Assembly (NCBI RefSeq): GCF_031458115.1
Contig: NZ_JAVDXV010000007.1
Location: 124,001-188,000, forward strand
Direction of reading: 5' to 3'
Origin: Pelomonas asaccharophilus_A
Lineage (GTDB): Bacteria > Pseudomonadota > Gammaproteobacteria > Burkholderiales > Burkholderiaceae_C
Length of the DNA stretch: 64,000 bases
Shown here in pieces: positions 44,999 through 55,252 of the stretch. The position numbers were made by a program, and so were the translations under genes. A model generated the notes under the pieces. The model was given only the letters and a program-made list of their open reading frames with translations. It did no database searches and had not been told where the DNA came from. Every line of letters starts with the position of its first letter. Position 1 is the first letter of the stretch.

Positions 44999-46219
44999 TC
45001 AGTGAGCCGCCCACTTGATCGTGCTGAGGTCGATGCCGTCCTTGAACATGTCCCACAGGGGCGACAGTTCGCGCAGCTTGGCGACCCGGTCGGTCAGCAC
45101 GCTGATGGCGTAGTCGATCTCTTCCTCGGTCGTGAAACGGCCGATGGTCATGCGCAGCGAGCTGTGCGCGAGTTCGTCCGAACGACCCAGCGCGCGCAGC
45201 ACGTAGCTGGGCTCCAGGCTGGCCGACGTGCAGGCCGAGCCCGACGACACCGCCAGGCCCTTCACGCCCATGATGAGCGACTCGCCCTCAACGTAGTTGA
45301 ACGAGATGTTCAGGTTGTGCGGGACGCGCTGTTCCAGGTCGCCGTTGATGAAGGTCTGCTCGATGCCCGACAGGCCTTTGATGAGGCGGTTGTGCAGCGC
45401 ACGGATGCGCTCGTTCTCGGCGCCCATCTCCTCGCGGGCGATGCGGAAGGCCTCGCCCATGCCGACGATCTGGTGCACCGGCAGCGTGCCGGAGCGCATG
45501 CCGCGCTCGTGGCCGCCGCCATGCATCTGCGCTTCCAGACGCACGCGCGGCTTGCGGCGCACGTACAGCGCACCGATGCCCTTGGGGCCGTAGCTCTTGT
45601 GCGACGCCAGGCTCATCAGGTCGATGGGCAGCTTGGCCAAATCGATCTCGACCTTGCCGGTGGCCTGGGCCGCATCGACGTGGAAGATGATGCCGCGCTC
45701 GCGGCAGATGGTGCCCAGCGCGACGACGTCCTGGATGACGCCGATCTCGTTGTTCACGTACATGACCGAGGCCAGGATGGTGTCCGGGCGCAGCGCGGCC
45801 TTGAAGGCCTCCAGGTCGACGAGGCCGTTTTCCAGCACGTCGAGATAGGTCACGTCGAAACCCTGGCGCTCCAGCTCACGCATGGTGTCGAGCACGGCCT
45901 TGTGCTCGGTCTTCACCGTGATCAGGTGCTTGCCGCGGGTCTTGTAGAACTGCGCCGCGCCCTTCAGTGCCAGGTTGTTGGACTCGGTCGCACCGGAGGT
46001 CCACACGATCTCGCGCGGGTCGGCACCAATGAGTTGAGCCACCTGCTCACGGGCACGCTCCACCGCCTCTTCCGCTTCCCAGCCCCAGGCGTGGCTGCGC
46101 GATGCCGGGTTGCCGAAGTGCTCGCGCAACCAGGGAATCATCGCGTCCACCACGCGGGGGTCGCACGGCGTCGTCGCGCCGTAGTCGAGGTAGATCGGGA
46201 AGTGCGGGGTCATGTCCAT
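44999..46219 (-). CDS. iscS: Cysteine desulfurase IscS
   Basis: 406 aa. PLP lysine at residue 208 (LASHKSYGPKG), active-site Cys330 in SSGSACTSASLEPSY, and the SGATESNN cofactor motif. Supplies persulfide sulfur for Fe-S clusters and for tRNA thiolation. Two in-frame ATGs (46219 and 46213) are both possible; no strong ribosome-binding site discriminates them. Confidence 0.97.
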   Translation of the reverse strand: MDMTPHFPIYLDYGATTPCDPRVVDAMIPWLREHFGNPASRSHAWGWEAEEAVERAREQVAQLIGADPREIVWTSGATESNNLALKGAAQFYKTRGKHLITVKTEHKAVLDTMRELERQGFDVTYLDVLENGLVDLEAFKAALRPDTILASVMYVNNEIGVIQDVVALGTICRERGIIFHVDAAQATGKVEIDLAKLPIDLMSLASHKSYGPKGIGALYVRRKPRVRLEAQMHGGGHERGMRSGTLPVHQIVGMGEAFRIAREEMGAENERIRALHNRLIKGLSGIEQTFINGDLEQRVPHNLNISFNYVEGESLIMGVKGLAVSSGSACTSASLEPSYVLRALGRSDELAHSSLRMTIGRFTTEEEIDYAISVLTDRVAKLRELSPLWDMFKDGIDLSTIKWAAH

Positions 46220-46245
46220 GGAACGACTACTTTTCTTGGTTCTTC

Positions 46246-46779
46246 TTACTTGCTGAACGCGCCGCCCAGCGCAAACACCGAGTTCGGCGCCGTCACGCGG
46301 ATGGGCTTGAGTACCGGCTGGCTGGAGATGGCACGCTTGATGGGCGCCGCCTCGACCTCGAAACCCTTGGCCAGCTGCTCGTCGGCCAGCTTGCGCAGCG
46401 AGACGCTGTCGAGGTACTCGATCATCTTGGCGTTCAGGTTGGTCCAGAGTTCATGGGTGATGCAGCGGCCGCTGTCCTCGCCCATGCAGTTTTCCTTGCC
46501 GCCGCAGCCGGTGGCGTCCAGCGCCTCGTCCACGGCGACGATGATGTCGGCGACGGTGATGTCCTCGGCCTTGCGGCCCAGGGAGTAGCCGCCGCCCGGG
46601 CCGCGGGTGGATTCCACCAGTTCATGGCGGCGCAGCTTGCCGAACAGCTGCTCCAGGTAGGACAGCGAAATCTGCTGGCGTTGGCTGATCGCCGCCAGGG
46701 CCACGGGGCCGGTATTCTCGCGCAGCGCCAAGTCCAACATCGCGGTGACTGCAAACCGGCCTTTGGTGGTGAGACGCAT
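46246..46779 (-). CDS. iscR: Rrf2-family regulator IscR
   Basis: 177 aa. Winged helix with LSYLEQLFGKLRRHELVESTRGPGGGYSLGR recognition region; the 2Fe-2S ligands are Cys92, Cys98, Cys106 and probably His109. The gap between the second and third Cys is seven residues, not the five of E. coli (Cys104, His107). Represses the isc operon when it holds a cluster. First gene of the operon, preceded by an IscR-like box. Confidence 0.95.
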   Translation of the reverse strand: MRLTTKGRFAVTAMLDLALRENTGPVALAAISQRQQISLSYLEQLFGKLRRHELVESTRGPGGGYSLGRKAEDITVADIIVAVDEALDATGCGGKENCMGEDSGRCITHELWTNLNAKMIEYLDSVSLRKLADEQLAKGFEVEAAPIKRAISSQPVLKPIRVTAPNSVFALGGAFSK

Positions 46780-46876
46780 ACGAAACTCCTTTGCGAGATG
46801 CCTGAACCCGATTTGTCCAGGCCGTTTGATTCGGGGTTAACCCGGGATGGCAAGGACAATAGCCGAGCGAATCATT

Positions 46877-46894
46877 TCCGATGATTTTACTCGA
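46877..46894 (-). promoter_or_regulatory. IscR-type operator in the isc promoter region
   Basis: On the minus strand TCGAGTAAAATCATCGGA matches the core of the type 1 IscR site (YYGACTAWWWYAGTCRR) at about 14 of 17 positions and contains TAAAAT, a usable -10 box. It lies about 100 bases upstream of iscR. A good -35 was not found. Confidence 0.45.
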
Positions 46895-46968
46895 CTAATC
46901 GAGCCCATCCCAGGGTTACTGCCTAGCCCCTAGGTTTCGGCAGGTTTTTTTGCTGCGACGCAGCAGCG

Positions 46969-49098
46969 TCAGCGAGGCACTGCGCCCTTGCGGGCGGCGT
47001 CCAGCGGCACGATGTTGTCGTGCACGCGGGCGCCGAAGGCCTGCTCGCGCAGCTGGGCCAGCTGGTCGCGCAGCCGCGCGGCCTTCTCGAACTCCAGGTT
47101 GCGGGCGTGCTCCAGCATCTGCTTTTCCAGCTGGGCAATACGTTTGGCCAGATCCTTCTCGGACAAGTCCTCGACCTTGGCGGCGGCCAGCAATTTCGCC
47201 TCGTCACGGCCCGCCTCTTCCGAGTAGACGCCATCGATCAGGTCCTTGATGCGCTTTTGCACGCTGCGCGGCGTGATGCCGTTGGCCTCGTTGAAGGCGA
47301 TCTGCTTGGCGCGGCGGCGCTCGGTCTCGCCGATGGCCTTGCGCATGGACTCGGTGATCTTGTCCGCGTACAGGATGGCCTTGCCGTTCAGGTTGCGCGC
47401 GGCCCGGCCTATGGTCTGGATCAGACTGCGCTCGGCGCGCAGAAAGCCTTCCTTGTCCGCATCCAGGATGGCCACCAACGACACCTCGGGGATGTCCAAG
47501 CCCTCGCGCAGCAGGTTGATACCCACCAGCACGTCGAAGGCGCCCAGCCGCAGGTCGCGCAGGATTTCGACGCGCTCCACCGTATCGACGTCCGAGTGCA
47601 GGTAGCGCACCTTGACGCCGTTGTCGCTCAGATAGTCGGTCAACTGCTCGGCCATGCGCTTGGTCAGCGTGGTGATCAGCACGCGTTCGTTGGCTTCGAC
47701 GCGCAGGCGGATCTCCTGCAGCACATCGTCCACCTGGTGCGTAGCCGGCCTCACCTCGACGATGGGGTCCACGAGCCCGGTGGGCCGAACGACCTGCTCG
47801 ACCACCTGACCCGCGTTGTCCTGCTCGTACTGGGCCGGCGTGGCCGACACGAAGATGGCTTGGCGCATCTTGCGCTCGAACTCGGCGAACTTCAGCGGCC
47901 GGTTGTCCAGCGCGGATGGCAGGCGGAAGCCGTATTCCACCAGCGTCGTCTTGCGCGCCCGGTCGCCGTTGTACATGCCGCCGAACTGGCCGATCAGCAC
48001 ATGGCTCTCGTCCAGGAACATGACGGCATCTTTGGGCAGGTAGTCCACCAGCGTGGGCGGCGGGTCGCCAGGCTCGGCCCCGGACAGGTGGCGCGTGTAG
48101 TTTTCGATGCCCTTGCAGTGACCCACCTCCTGCAGCATTTCAAGGTCGAAGCGGGTGCGTTGCTCCACGCGTTGCGCCTCGACCAGCTTGCCTTCCTTGA
48201 CGAAGAATTCGACGCGCTCACGCAACTCCTGCTTGATCGCGTCGGCCGCCGCCAGCACGCGCTCACGCGGCGTCACGTAATGGCTGCTGGGGTAGACGGT
48301 GAAGCGCGGGATCTTCTGCCGCACCTGGCCGGTCAGCGGGTCGAACAGCGACAGCGCCTCGATCTCGTCGTCGAACAGCTCGATGCGGATGGCCAGCTCC
48401 GAGTGCTCGGCAGGGAACACGTCGATGGTGTCGCCGCGCACGCGGAAGTGGCCACGGCTGAACTCCATCTCGTTGCGCGTGTACTGCATGCGGATCAGGT
48501 GCGCGATGACATCGCGCTGCCCTATCTTGTCGCCCACCCGCAGCGTCATGACCATCTGGTGGTAGTCCGCCGGCGAGCCGATGCCGTAGATGGCCGAGAC
48601 CGACGCCACGATGACCACGTCGCGCCGCTCCAGCAGACTCTTGGTGCAGCTCAAGCGCATCTGCTCGATGTGCTCATTGATCGCACTGTCCTTCTCGATG
48701 AACAGGTCGCGCTGCGGCACATAGGCCTCGGGTTGGTAGTAGTCGTAGTAGCTGACGAAGTACTCGACGGCGTTCTTGGGGAAGAAATCCTTGAACTCGC
48801 TGTACAGCTGCGCGGCCAGTGTCTTGTTGGGCGCGAAGACGATGGCCGGCCGCCCCAGGCGGGCGATGACGTTCGCCATCGTGAAGGTCTTGCCCGATCC
48901 GGTCACGCCCAGCAGCGTCTGGTAGCTGAGGCCATCGTTGATGCCCTCACAAAGCTGAGCGATGGCCGTGGGCTGATCCCCCGCCGGAGGGAAAGGCTGG
49001 AACAGCTGGAACGGGGAGCCTTCGAAGCTGACGAATTCGCCCTTGCGTTCCTCGGTGTCCCCGTCGGAGGCGGTCTGGGCGTTCAGGGCGTCTTGCAT
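46969..49098 (-). CDS. uvrB: UvrABC system protein B
   Basis: 709 aa from the ATG at 49098, which has AGGA 7 bases upstream; a start 33 bases earlier lacks one. Walker A GVTGSGKT, the beta-hairpin region with YYDYYQPEAYVP, helicase motifs and a C-terminal UVR domain that binds UvrC are present. Central damage-recognition helicase of nucleotide excision repair. No LexA-like CTGT-N8-ACAG box is visible in the 104 bp upstream shared with the divergent aminotransferase. Confidence 0.96.
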   Translation of the reverse strand: MQDALNAQTASDGDTEERKGEFVSFEGSPFQLFQPFPPAGDQPTAIAQLCEGINDGLSYQTLLGVTGSGKTFTMANVIARLGRPAIVFAPNKTLAAQLYSEFKDFFPKNAVEYFVSYYDYYQPEAYVPQRDLFIEKDSAINEHIEQMRLSCTKSLLERRDVVIVASVSAIYGIGSPADYHQMVMTLRVGDKIGQRDVIAHLIRMQYTRNEMEFSRGHFRVRGDTIDVFPAEHSELAIRIELFDDEIEALSLFDPLTGQVRQKIPRFTVYPSSHYVTPRERVLAAADAIKQELRERVEFFVKEGKLVEAQRVEQRTRFDLEMLQEVGHCKGIENYTRHLSGAEPGDPPPTLVDYLPKDAVMFLDESHVLIGQFGGMYNGDRARKTTLVEYGFRLPSALDNRPLKFAEFERKMRQAIFVSATPAQYEQDNAGQVVEQVVRPTGLVDPIVEVRPATHQVDDVLQEIRLRVEANERVLITTLTKRMAEQLTDYLSDNGVKVRYLHSDVDTVERVEILRDLRLGAFDVLVGINLLREGLDIPEVSLVAILDADKEGFLRAERSLIQTIGRAARNLNGKAILYADKITESMRKAIGETERRRAKQIAFNEANGITPRSVQKRIKDLIDGVYSEEAGRDEAKLLAAAKVEDLSEKDLAKRIAQLEKQMLEHARNLEFEKAARLRDQLAQLREQAFGARVHDNIVPLDAARKGAVPR

Positions 49099-49202
49099 GG
49101 GGGAATCCTGGGAAAATCTCTGCTTGCGCAACCCGTCAGCTTAAGCGCAGTACCCCGCTGACCGCCCTCCCCCTGCTGCCAACGCCTATTCAGGAATCCG
49201 TC

Positions 49203-50390
49203 ATGTCTTTGTTCGCCGACGTCGCCCTCGCCCCCCGTGATCCCATCCTCGGTCTGAACGAGCAGTTCAATGCCGACACCCGCCCGGGCAAGGTCAACCT
49301 CGGCGTCGGCGTCTACTACGACGCCAACGGCAAGCTGCCGCTGCTGAAATGCGTGCAGGAAGCCGAAGCCGCCATCGCCGCCACCCCAAAGCCGCGCGGC
49401 TATCTGCCCATCGACGGCATCGCCGCCTATGACAAGGCCGTGCAGAAGCTGGTGTTCGGCGCCGAGCGCAAGGATGTGGCCACCGTACAGGCGCTGGGCG
49501 GCACCGGCGCGCTGAAGATCGGCGCCGACTTCCTGAAGCACCTGAACCCCGGCGCCAAGGTGCTGATCTCCGACCCCAGTTGGGAAAACCACCGCGCGCT
49601 GTTCACGCAGGCCGGCTTCACCGTCGAGACCTATCCGTACTACGACGCCGCCAACAAGGGCATCAACTTCGCCGGCATGCTGGCCGCGCTGAATGCTGCC
49701 CCGGCCGGCACCGTCGTCGTGCTGCACGCCTGCTGCCACAACCCGACCGGCTACGACATCACCGCTGCCCAATGGGGCGAGGTGGTGGCCGTCGTCAAGG
49801 CCAAGGGCCTGACACCCTTTCTGGACATGGCCTACCAGGGCTTCGGCTTCGGCCTGAAGGAAGACGGCGAGGCCGTGCGCCAGTTCCTGGCCGCCGGCAT
49901 CGGCTTCTTCGTGTCCACCAGCTTCTCCAAGAGCTTCTCGCTGTACGGCGAGCGCGTGGGCGCGCTGAGCGTGGTCTGCACCAGCGACGACGAGGCCGCC
50001 CGCGTGCTGTCGCAGCTGAAGATCATGATCCGCACCAACTACTCCAACCCGCCCACCCATGGTGCGCAGGTTGTCGCCGCCGTACTGTCCGACGACAGGC
50101 TGCGCGGCCTGTGGGAAGAAGAGCTGGCCGGTATGCGCGTGCGCATCAAGGCCATGCGCGGTGCGCTGGTCGAGGCGCTGAAGGCCGCCGGCGTCACGCA
50201 AGACCTGGGCTTCGTCACCGAACAGCTGGGCATGTTCAGCTATTCGGGCCTCACCGCCGCCCAAATGCAGCGCCTGCGCAGCGAGTTCGGCGTCTACGGC
50301 GTGGACTCCGGCCGCATCTGCGTGGCCGCACTGAACGAGGGCAATCTGCCCGTCGTGGCCGCCGGCATGGCGGCCGTCATCAAGGGCTGA
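49203..50390 (+). CDS. Aspartate/aromatic amino acid aminotransferase (class I, PLP)
   Basis: 395 aa with AGGAA before the ATG. PLP lysine at 243 in SFSKSFSLYGERVG, and the HNPTGYD and DMAYQGFGFG motifs of the AspC/TyrB group. It transfers amino groups between aspartate or aromatic amino acids and 2-oxoglutarate. AspC and TyrB types cannot be separated from sequence reading alone. Divergent from uvrB; a strong hairpin follows its stop. Confidence 0.92.
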   Translation: MSLFADVALAPRDPILGLNEQFNADTRPGKVNLGVGVYYDANGKLPLLKCVQEAEAAIAATPKPRGYLPIDGIAAYDKAVQKLVFGAERKDVATVQALGGTGALKIGADFLKHLNPGAKVLISDPSWENHRALFTQAGFTVETYPYYDAANKGINFAGMLAALNAAPAGTVVVLHACCHNPTGYDITAAQWGEVVAVVKAKGLTPFLDMAYQGFGFGLKEDGEAVRQFLAAGIGFFVSTSFSKSFSLYGERVGALSVVCTSDDEAARVLSQLKIMIRTNYSNPPTHGAQVVAAVLSDDRLRGLWEEELAGMRVRIKAMRGALVEALKAAGVTQDLGFVTEQLGMFSYSGLTAAQMQRLRSEFGVYGVDSGRICVAALNEGNLPVVAAGMAAVIKG

Positions 50391-50410
50391 ATGCACCGTT
50401 GAAGTGCCAA

Positions 50411-50435
50411 GGATTGGCGGTTTGACCGCCAATCC
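50411..50435 (+). terminator. Strong hairpin after the aminotransferase gene
   Basis: GGATTGGCGGT and ACCGCCAATCC form a perfect 11-bp stem around a TTG loop, 20 bases after the stop. No T-run follows, so Rho-independent termination is uncertain; it may protect the 3' end. Confidence 0.5.
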
Positions 50436-50509
50436 CATGTTGCAGCGCACAAGGCCGCAAGCGTTTTCTGGCACTATTGGCGCATCCAGTCCCTCGTCCA
50501 AGGCCGGTC

Positions 50510-51837
<1,328 letters not shown>

Positions 51838-51841
<4 letters not shown>

Positions 51842-52482
51842 GCCTCGCGGCCCTGATCGACGCCGCACTGCCGCAGACCCAATGCACCCGCTGCGGCTAC
51901 CCGGACTGCCGCGGCTACGCCGACGCCGTCGCGGCGGGTGAAGCCGAGATCAACCAATGCCCGCCCGGCGGCGCCGAAGGCGTTGAACGACTCGCGGCAC
52001 TCACCGGCCGCGCCGTGCTGCCGCTGAACCCCGTCAATGGCATCGAAGCCACGCGCGGCGTCGCCGTCATCGACGAGGCCTGGTGCATAGGCTGCACGCT
52101 GTGCATCAAGGCCTGCCCGGCGGACTGCATCGTCGGCGCGCCCAAGGCCATGCACGTGGTGGTCGCGGCCCAGTGCACGGGCTGCGAGCTGTGCGTGCCG
52201 GCCTGTCCGGTGGACTGCATCACGCTGCCCGAGTTGACGACCGCCACCGGCTGGGCCGCGTGGAGCCAGCCACAGGCCGACGAGGCCCGCGAGCGCTATG
52301 TATTCAAGCAGTTCCGCCGCCACCGCGAGGCCCAGGAGAACGACGCCCGCCTGGCCGCCAAGGCGCAAGCCAAGCTGGCCGACCTGCCCGCCGCGTCAGC
52401 CATCACCGACGCCGCACAGTTGGATCGCAAGCGTGCCGCCATCGAAGCCGCACTCGCCCGCGCCCGCGCGAAACGGACCTGA
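51838..52482 (+). CDS. Orphan RnfB/RsxB-type Fe-S ferredoxin
   Basis: 214 aa with a GTG start overlapping phaZ (GTGA). An N-terminal 4Fe-4S domain has Cys16, Cys19, Cys24 and Cys41, followed by two ferredoxin motifs, CIGCTLCIKACP and CTGCELCVPACP. The N-terminal membrane anchor of true RnfB is absent and no rnfA,C,D,E,G is nearby, so it is probably a soluble electron carrier. The C-terminus is a long Ala/Arg-rich helix. The adjacent nth, another Fe-S protein, is 2 bp downstream. Confidence 0.88.
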
Positions 52483-52484
52483 CA

Positions 52485-53138
52485 ATGCGCAGCATGAACG
52501 CCGCGCAGATCGAACGCTTCTTCGCCACCCTGAAAGCCGCGAACCCGGCGCCGCAGACAGAGCTGGAGTTCTCCAGCGTGTTCGAGTTGCTGACCGCGGT
52601 GCTGCTGTCAGCCCAGGCCACCGACGTGGGCGTCAACAAGGCCACGCGCAAGCTCTTCGCCGTCGCCAACACGCCGGCTGAAATCCTCGCGTTGGGCACC
52701 GAAGGCCTTGAAGCTCATATCAAGACCATCGGCCTGTACCGCAGCAAGGCCAAGCACCTGCTGCAGACCTGCCAGATGCTGATCGACCTGCATGGCGGCG
52801 AAGTGCCTCGCTCGCGCACCGACCTGGAAGCCCTGCCCGGCGTGGGCCGCAAGACGGCCAACGTCGTGCTCAACGTCGCCTTCGGCGAGCCCACGATGGC
52901 GGTGGACACGCACATCTTCCGCGTCGGCAACCGCACCGGCCTGGCGCCGGGCAAGACACCGCTGGCCGTCGAGTTGGGTTTGCTCCAGGGGGTGCCCGAG
53001 GCCTATCTCGTCGACGCCCACCACTGGCTGATCCTGCACGGCCGCTATGTCTGTCAGGCGCGCAAGCCGCTGTGCAACGTCTGTGCGGTGATTCAGGAGT
53101 GCGACTACGGCCGCGCCCTAAAATCCGCAGTTGCCTGA
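52485..53138 (+). CDS. nth: Endonuclease III
   Basis: 217 aa. Helix-hairpin-helix LPGVGRKTANVV with catalytic Lys123 and catalytic Asp141 in VDTHIFRV, and a 4Fe-4S loop Cx6Cx2Cx5C at the C-terminus. Removes oxidised pyrimidines and nicks AP sites. It follows the orphan rnfB by 2 bp. Confidence 0.96.
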   Translation: MRSMNAAQIERFFATLKAANPAPQTELEFSSVFELLTAVLLSAQATDVGVNKATRKLFAVANTPAEILALGTEGLEAHIKTIGLYRSKAKHLLQTCQMLIDLHGGEVPRSRTDLEALPGVGRKTANVVLNVAFGEPTMAVDTHIFRVGNRTGLAPGKTPLAVELGLLQGVPEAYLVDAHHWLILHGRYVCQARKPLCNVCAVIQECDYGRALKSAVA

Positions 53139-53150
53139 CACCCCTCATCC

Positions 53151-53363
53151 ATGGCCAGCCTGACCGACCTGACCGACCGCGTGGAGCGATTGCTCCTGCG
53201 TCACGACGAAATCCTGCGCACCAACCTGCTGCTGCAGGTGCAGCTCACCGCCATCACGCAGGAGCGCGACAGCCTGCGCTCGCGCCTCAACGCGGCGCGC
53301 GCACGCGTCGACGCGCTGCTGGAGCGCTTGCCCGTCGACACGCCCAAGGAAGACCAGCCATGA
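53151..53363 (+). CDS. ZapB-like small coiled-coil protein
   Basis: 70 aa, a single continuous heptad-patterned helix (LTDRVERLLLRHDEILRTN...) ending in a Pro/Glu tail, like the TIGR02449/ZapB-type proteins that accompany zapA. Starts 12 bp after nth and overlaps the zapA start by 4 bp (ATGA). Likely assists Z-ring organisation; that is inferred from context. Confidence 0.8.
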   Translation: MASLTDLTDRVERLLLRHDEILRTNLLLQVQLTAITQERDSLRSRLNAARARVDALLERLPVDTPKEDQP

Positions 53364-53659
53364 AGCAGATGGAAGTGACCATCATGGGCCAGAGCTACCT
53401 GCTGGGCTGCCCGGCCGGTGGTGAAGCGGCGCTGACCGCCGCGGTGGCACAGGTAGACCGCGAGATGAGCGCCATCCGCGATGCCGGGAAGGTCAAGGCA
53501 CGCGAGCGCATCGCCGTGCTGGCCGCGCTGAACCTGGCCTATCAGCTCGCCGACTCGCCGCGTGAGACTCCGGCCCTGGCGCCTGTTGCAAGCCCCGATG
53601 TCGATGCCCTCATCAAGCGCCTGGATGAAGCGCTGGGACACGACGGACAGCTGCTGTAG
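53360..53659 (+). CDS. zapA: Cell division protein ZapA
   Basis: 99 aa. N-terminal beta-hairpin domain with VTIMGQSYLLGCP, the R-E-R-I-A-V-L-A-ALNLAYQL helix, then coiled coil; a ZapA-family architecture that crosslinks FtsZ filaments. GGAAG precedes the ATG. 6S RNA follows directly downstream, as in many proteobacteria. Confidence 0.93.
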   Translation: MKQMEVTIMGQSYLLGCPAGGEAALTAAVAQVDREMSAIRDAGKVKARERIAVLAALNLAYQLADSPRETPALAPVASPDVDALIKRLDEALGHDGQLL

Positions 53660-53663
53660 GCCT

Positions 53664-53669
53664 TAAAAT
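53664..53669 (+). promoter_or_regulatory. -10 box of the 6S RNA promoter
   Basis: TAAAAT lies 7 bases before the predicted 5' end of 6S RNA, just after the zapA stop. A clear -35 was not identified, so the promoter is partly inferred. Confidence 0.45.
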
Positions 53670-53675
53670 ACACCC

Positions 53676-53854
53676 CGTCCATCGCTTTCCTCTGGGGCTT
53701 TATTTCCTTCATCCGATGCTCTATGAGCAAGGGCTTGGAAAATTCCGGACGGGCGTGAGCGTCTCGCGTCAGATGAACCCGAAGTCCGGCTGACTTCGCC
53801 CACCTGATTACCCCTGGGTGTTCAGGATCTCGGCCCCCAGGATTGCGGTGGACA
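53676..53854 (+). ncRNA. ssrS: 6S RNA
   Basis: About 179 nt. The closing stem pairs TCCATCGC (53678-53685) with GCGGTGGA (53845-53852), then TCCT with AGGA and GGGGC-type pairs, leaving a large central bubble region and a terminal stem around GAAGTCC...GACTTC. This is the 6S architecture that mimics an open promoter and binds sigma-70 RNA polymerase. It sits directly downstream of zapA, the standard 6S locus; no formyl-THF ligase gene follows here. Confidence 0.88.
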
Positions 53855-53984
53855 CCCCTATTCACGAGCCCACCCCCTACCGGCTTCGCCGGCCCCCTCA
53901 AGGGGGCGAACTCAGCGGCCTGGCAAAGCCAGTTCCGCGAGTTCCGCTGGGTAAGGCACTACGTCTTATCCAAGCAGAGGTGCC
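53855..53984 (+). repeat. Intergenic hairpins between 6S RNA and the EVE gene
   Basis: CCGGC-TTC-GCCGG is followed at once by CCCCCT-CAA-GGGGGC, a combination I recall as common in Burkholderiales intergenic DNA. Function unknown; it could end the 6S transcript although it lacks a T-run. Confidence 0.45.
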
Positions 53985-54443
53985 ATGCGCTACTGGCTGA
54001 TGAAGTCCGAGCCCGACGAGGCCTCCATCCTCGATCTGCAGAAGGCCGGCACCCTCCCCTGGACCGGCGTGCGCAACTATCAAGCGCGCAACTTCATGCG
54101 CGATGACATGCGGTTAGGCGACGGTGTTCTGTTCTATCACTCGTCCTGCCCCGAGCCCGGTATCGCTGGCCTCGCCGAGGTCTGCAGGGCGGCCTATCCG
54201 GACGCGACGCAGTTCGATACCAGCAGCCATTACTACGACGCCAAGTCCAAGCCCGAGGCACCGCGCTGGGTGCATGTGGACGTGCGCTGGCGTGAGACGA
54301 CGCGTCTGCTGAGCTTGAAGGAAATGCGCGAGGCGCCCGAACTGGCCTCCATGCGCGTGCTGGAGCGCGGCAGCCGGCTGTCGATCACGCCCGTCACGCC
54401 CGCCGAGTGGCAGGCCGTGCTGAAGCGGCTGCGCCAGGCATGA
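53985..54443 (+). CDS. EVE-domain protein
   Basis: 152 aa, one EVE (PUA-like/YTH-like) domain. MRYWLMKSEPDEASI and WTGVRNYQARNFMRDDM are diagnostic, and the VLFYHSSC and HVDVRW strands complete the fold. Members bind modified bases such as 5-methylcytosine or methyladenine; the role here is unknown. The stop overlaps the TSUP gene start by 4 bp (54440-54443). Confidence 0.9.
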   Translation: MRYWLMKSEPDEASILDLQKAGTLPWTGVRNYQARNFMRDDMRLGDGVLFYHSSCPEPGIAGLAEVCRAAYPDATQFDTSSHYYDAKSKPEAPRWVHVDVRWRETTRLLSLKEMREAPELASMRVLERGSRLSITPVTPAEWQAVLKRLRQA

Positions 54444-55252
54444 CCGCCGGCCTCACCGCCGAACTGCTGGCCTTGGGTCTTGCAGCCGGCTTTCTTGCCG
54501 GGCTGCTGGGCATAGGCGGTGGCATGTTGCTGGTGCCTTTCCTGACCTTCATCCTGAGCCAGCGCGGTGTCGAGCCGGGCATGGCCGTGAAGATGGCCAT
54601 CGCGACGTCCATGGCCACCATCATGTTCACATCGCTGTCCAGCGTGCGCGCCCATCACAAGCGCGGCGCCGTGCGCTGGGACCTCGTCAAGGGACTGGCG
54701 CCGGGCATCCTGGCCGGCGGCCTGCTGGCGGGCGCCGGCCTGTTCGCGCTGCTCAAAGGCGCCTGGCTGGCCCTGGTGTTCGGCGCCTTCGTCAGCTTCT
54801 CCGGCTGGCAGATGCTGCGCAACAAGCGCCCCGCTCCCAGCCGCCAGATGCCTGGCGCCACGGGCCAGTTCTGCGCCGGCTCGGGCATAGGCCTGCTGTC
54901 GGGCTTGGTGGGCGCCGGCGGCGGCTTCGTCAGCGTGCCCTTCATGGTCTGGTGCAACGTGCCAGTGCATCTGGCCGTGGCCACCAGCGCCGCGCTCGGC
55001 TTTCCGATCGCGGTGGCCAACACGCTGGGCTACGTCGTAGGCGGATGGGGCATGGAGCCCGCATTACCGGGCGCCGTCGGCTATCTGTACCTGCCGGCGC
55101 TGGCGTTGATTGCCGCCGCCAGCGTGACGATGGCGCCGCTGGGTGCCCGAACCGCTCACGCGATGGACGTCTCGCAGCTGAAAAAGGCCTTCGCGACGCT
55201 GCTGTTCGCGCTCGCCGCCTACATGCTCTGGAAGGGCTTCAGCGAGCTCTAG
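54440..55252 (+). CDS. TSUP-family (TauE/SafE) membrane permease
   Basis: 270 aa with about eight transmembrane helices and two internal repeats each beginning near G-x-GGG (GIGGGMLLVPF and GAGGGFVSVPF). Members export sulfite, sulfoacetate or similar anions. The ATG overlaps the EVE stop. ATA codons at 54512 and 54887 both precede GGC. The TAG shares the palindrome CTAG with the stop of the convergent GGDEF-like gene. Confidence 0.88.
   Translation: MTAGLTAELLALGLAAGFLAGLLGIGGGMLLVPFLTFILSQRGVEPGMAVKMAIATSMATIMFTSLSSVRAHHKRGAVRWDLVKGLAPGILAGGLLAGAGLFALLKGAWLALVFGAFVSFSGWQMLRNKRPAPSRQMPGATGQFCAGSGIGLLSGLVGAGGGFVSVPFMVWCNVPVHLAVATSAALGFPIAVANTLGYVVGGWGMEPALPGAVGYLYLPALALIAAASVTMAPLGARTAHAMDVSQLKKAFATLLFALAAYMLWKGFSEL

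Noticed and set aside
46944..46963. T-run plus GCTGCGACGCAGC hairpin near the uvrB stop, as a terminator
   Set aside because: The T-run comes before the stem on + and would be an A-run after it on -, so neither strand has terminator polarity.
49099..49202. SOS (LexA) box expected upstream of uvrB
   Set aside because: No CTGT-N8-ACAG or close variant found on either strand in the interval.
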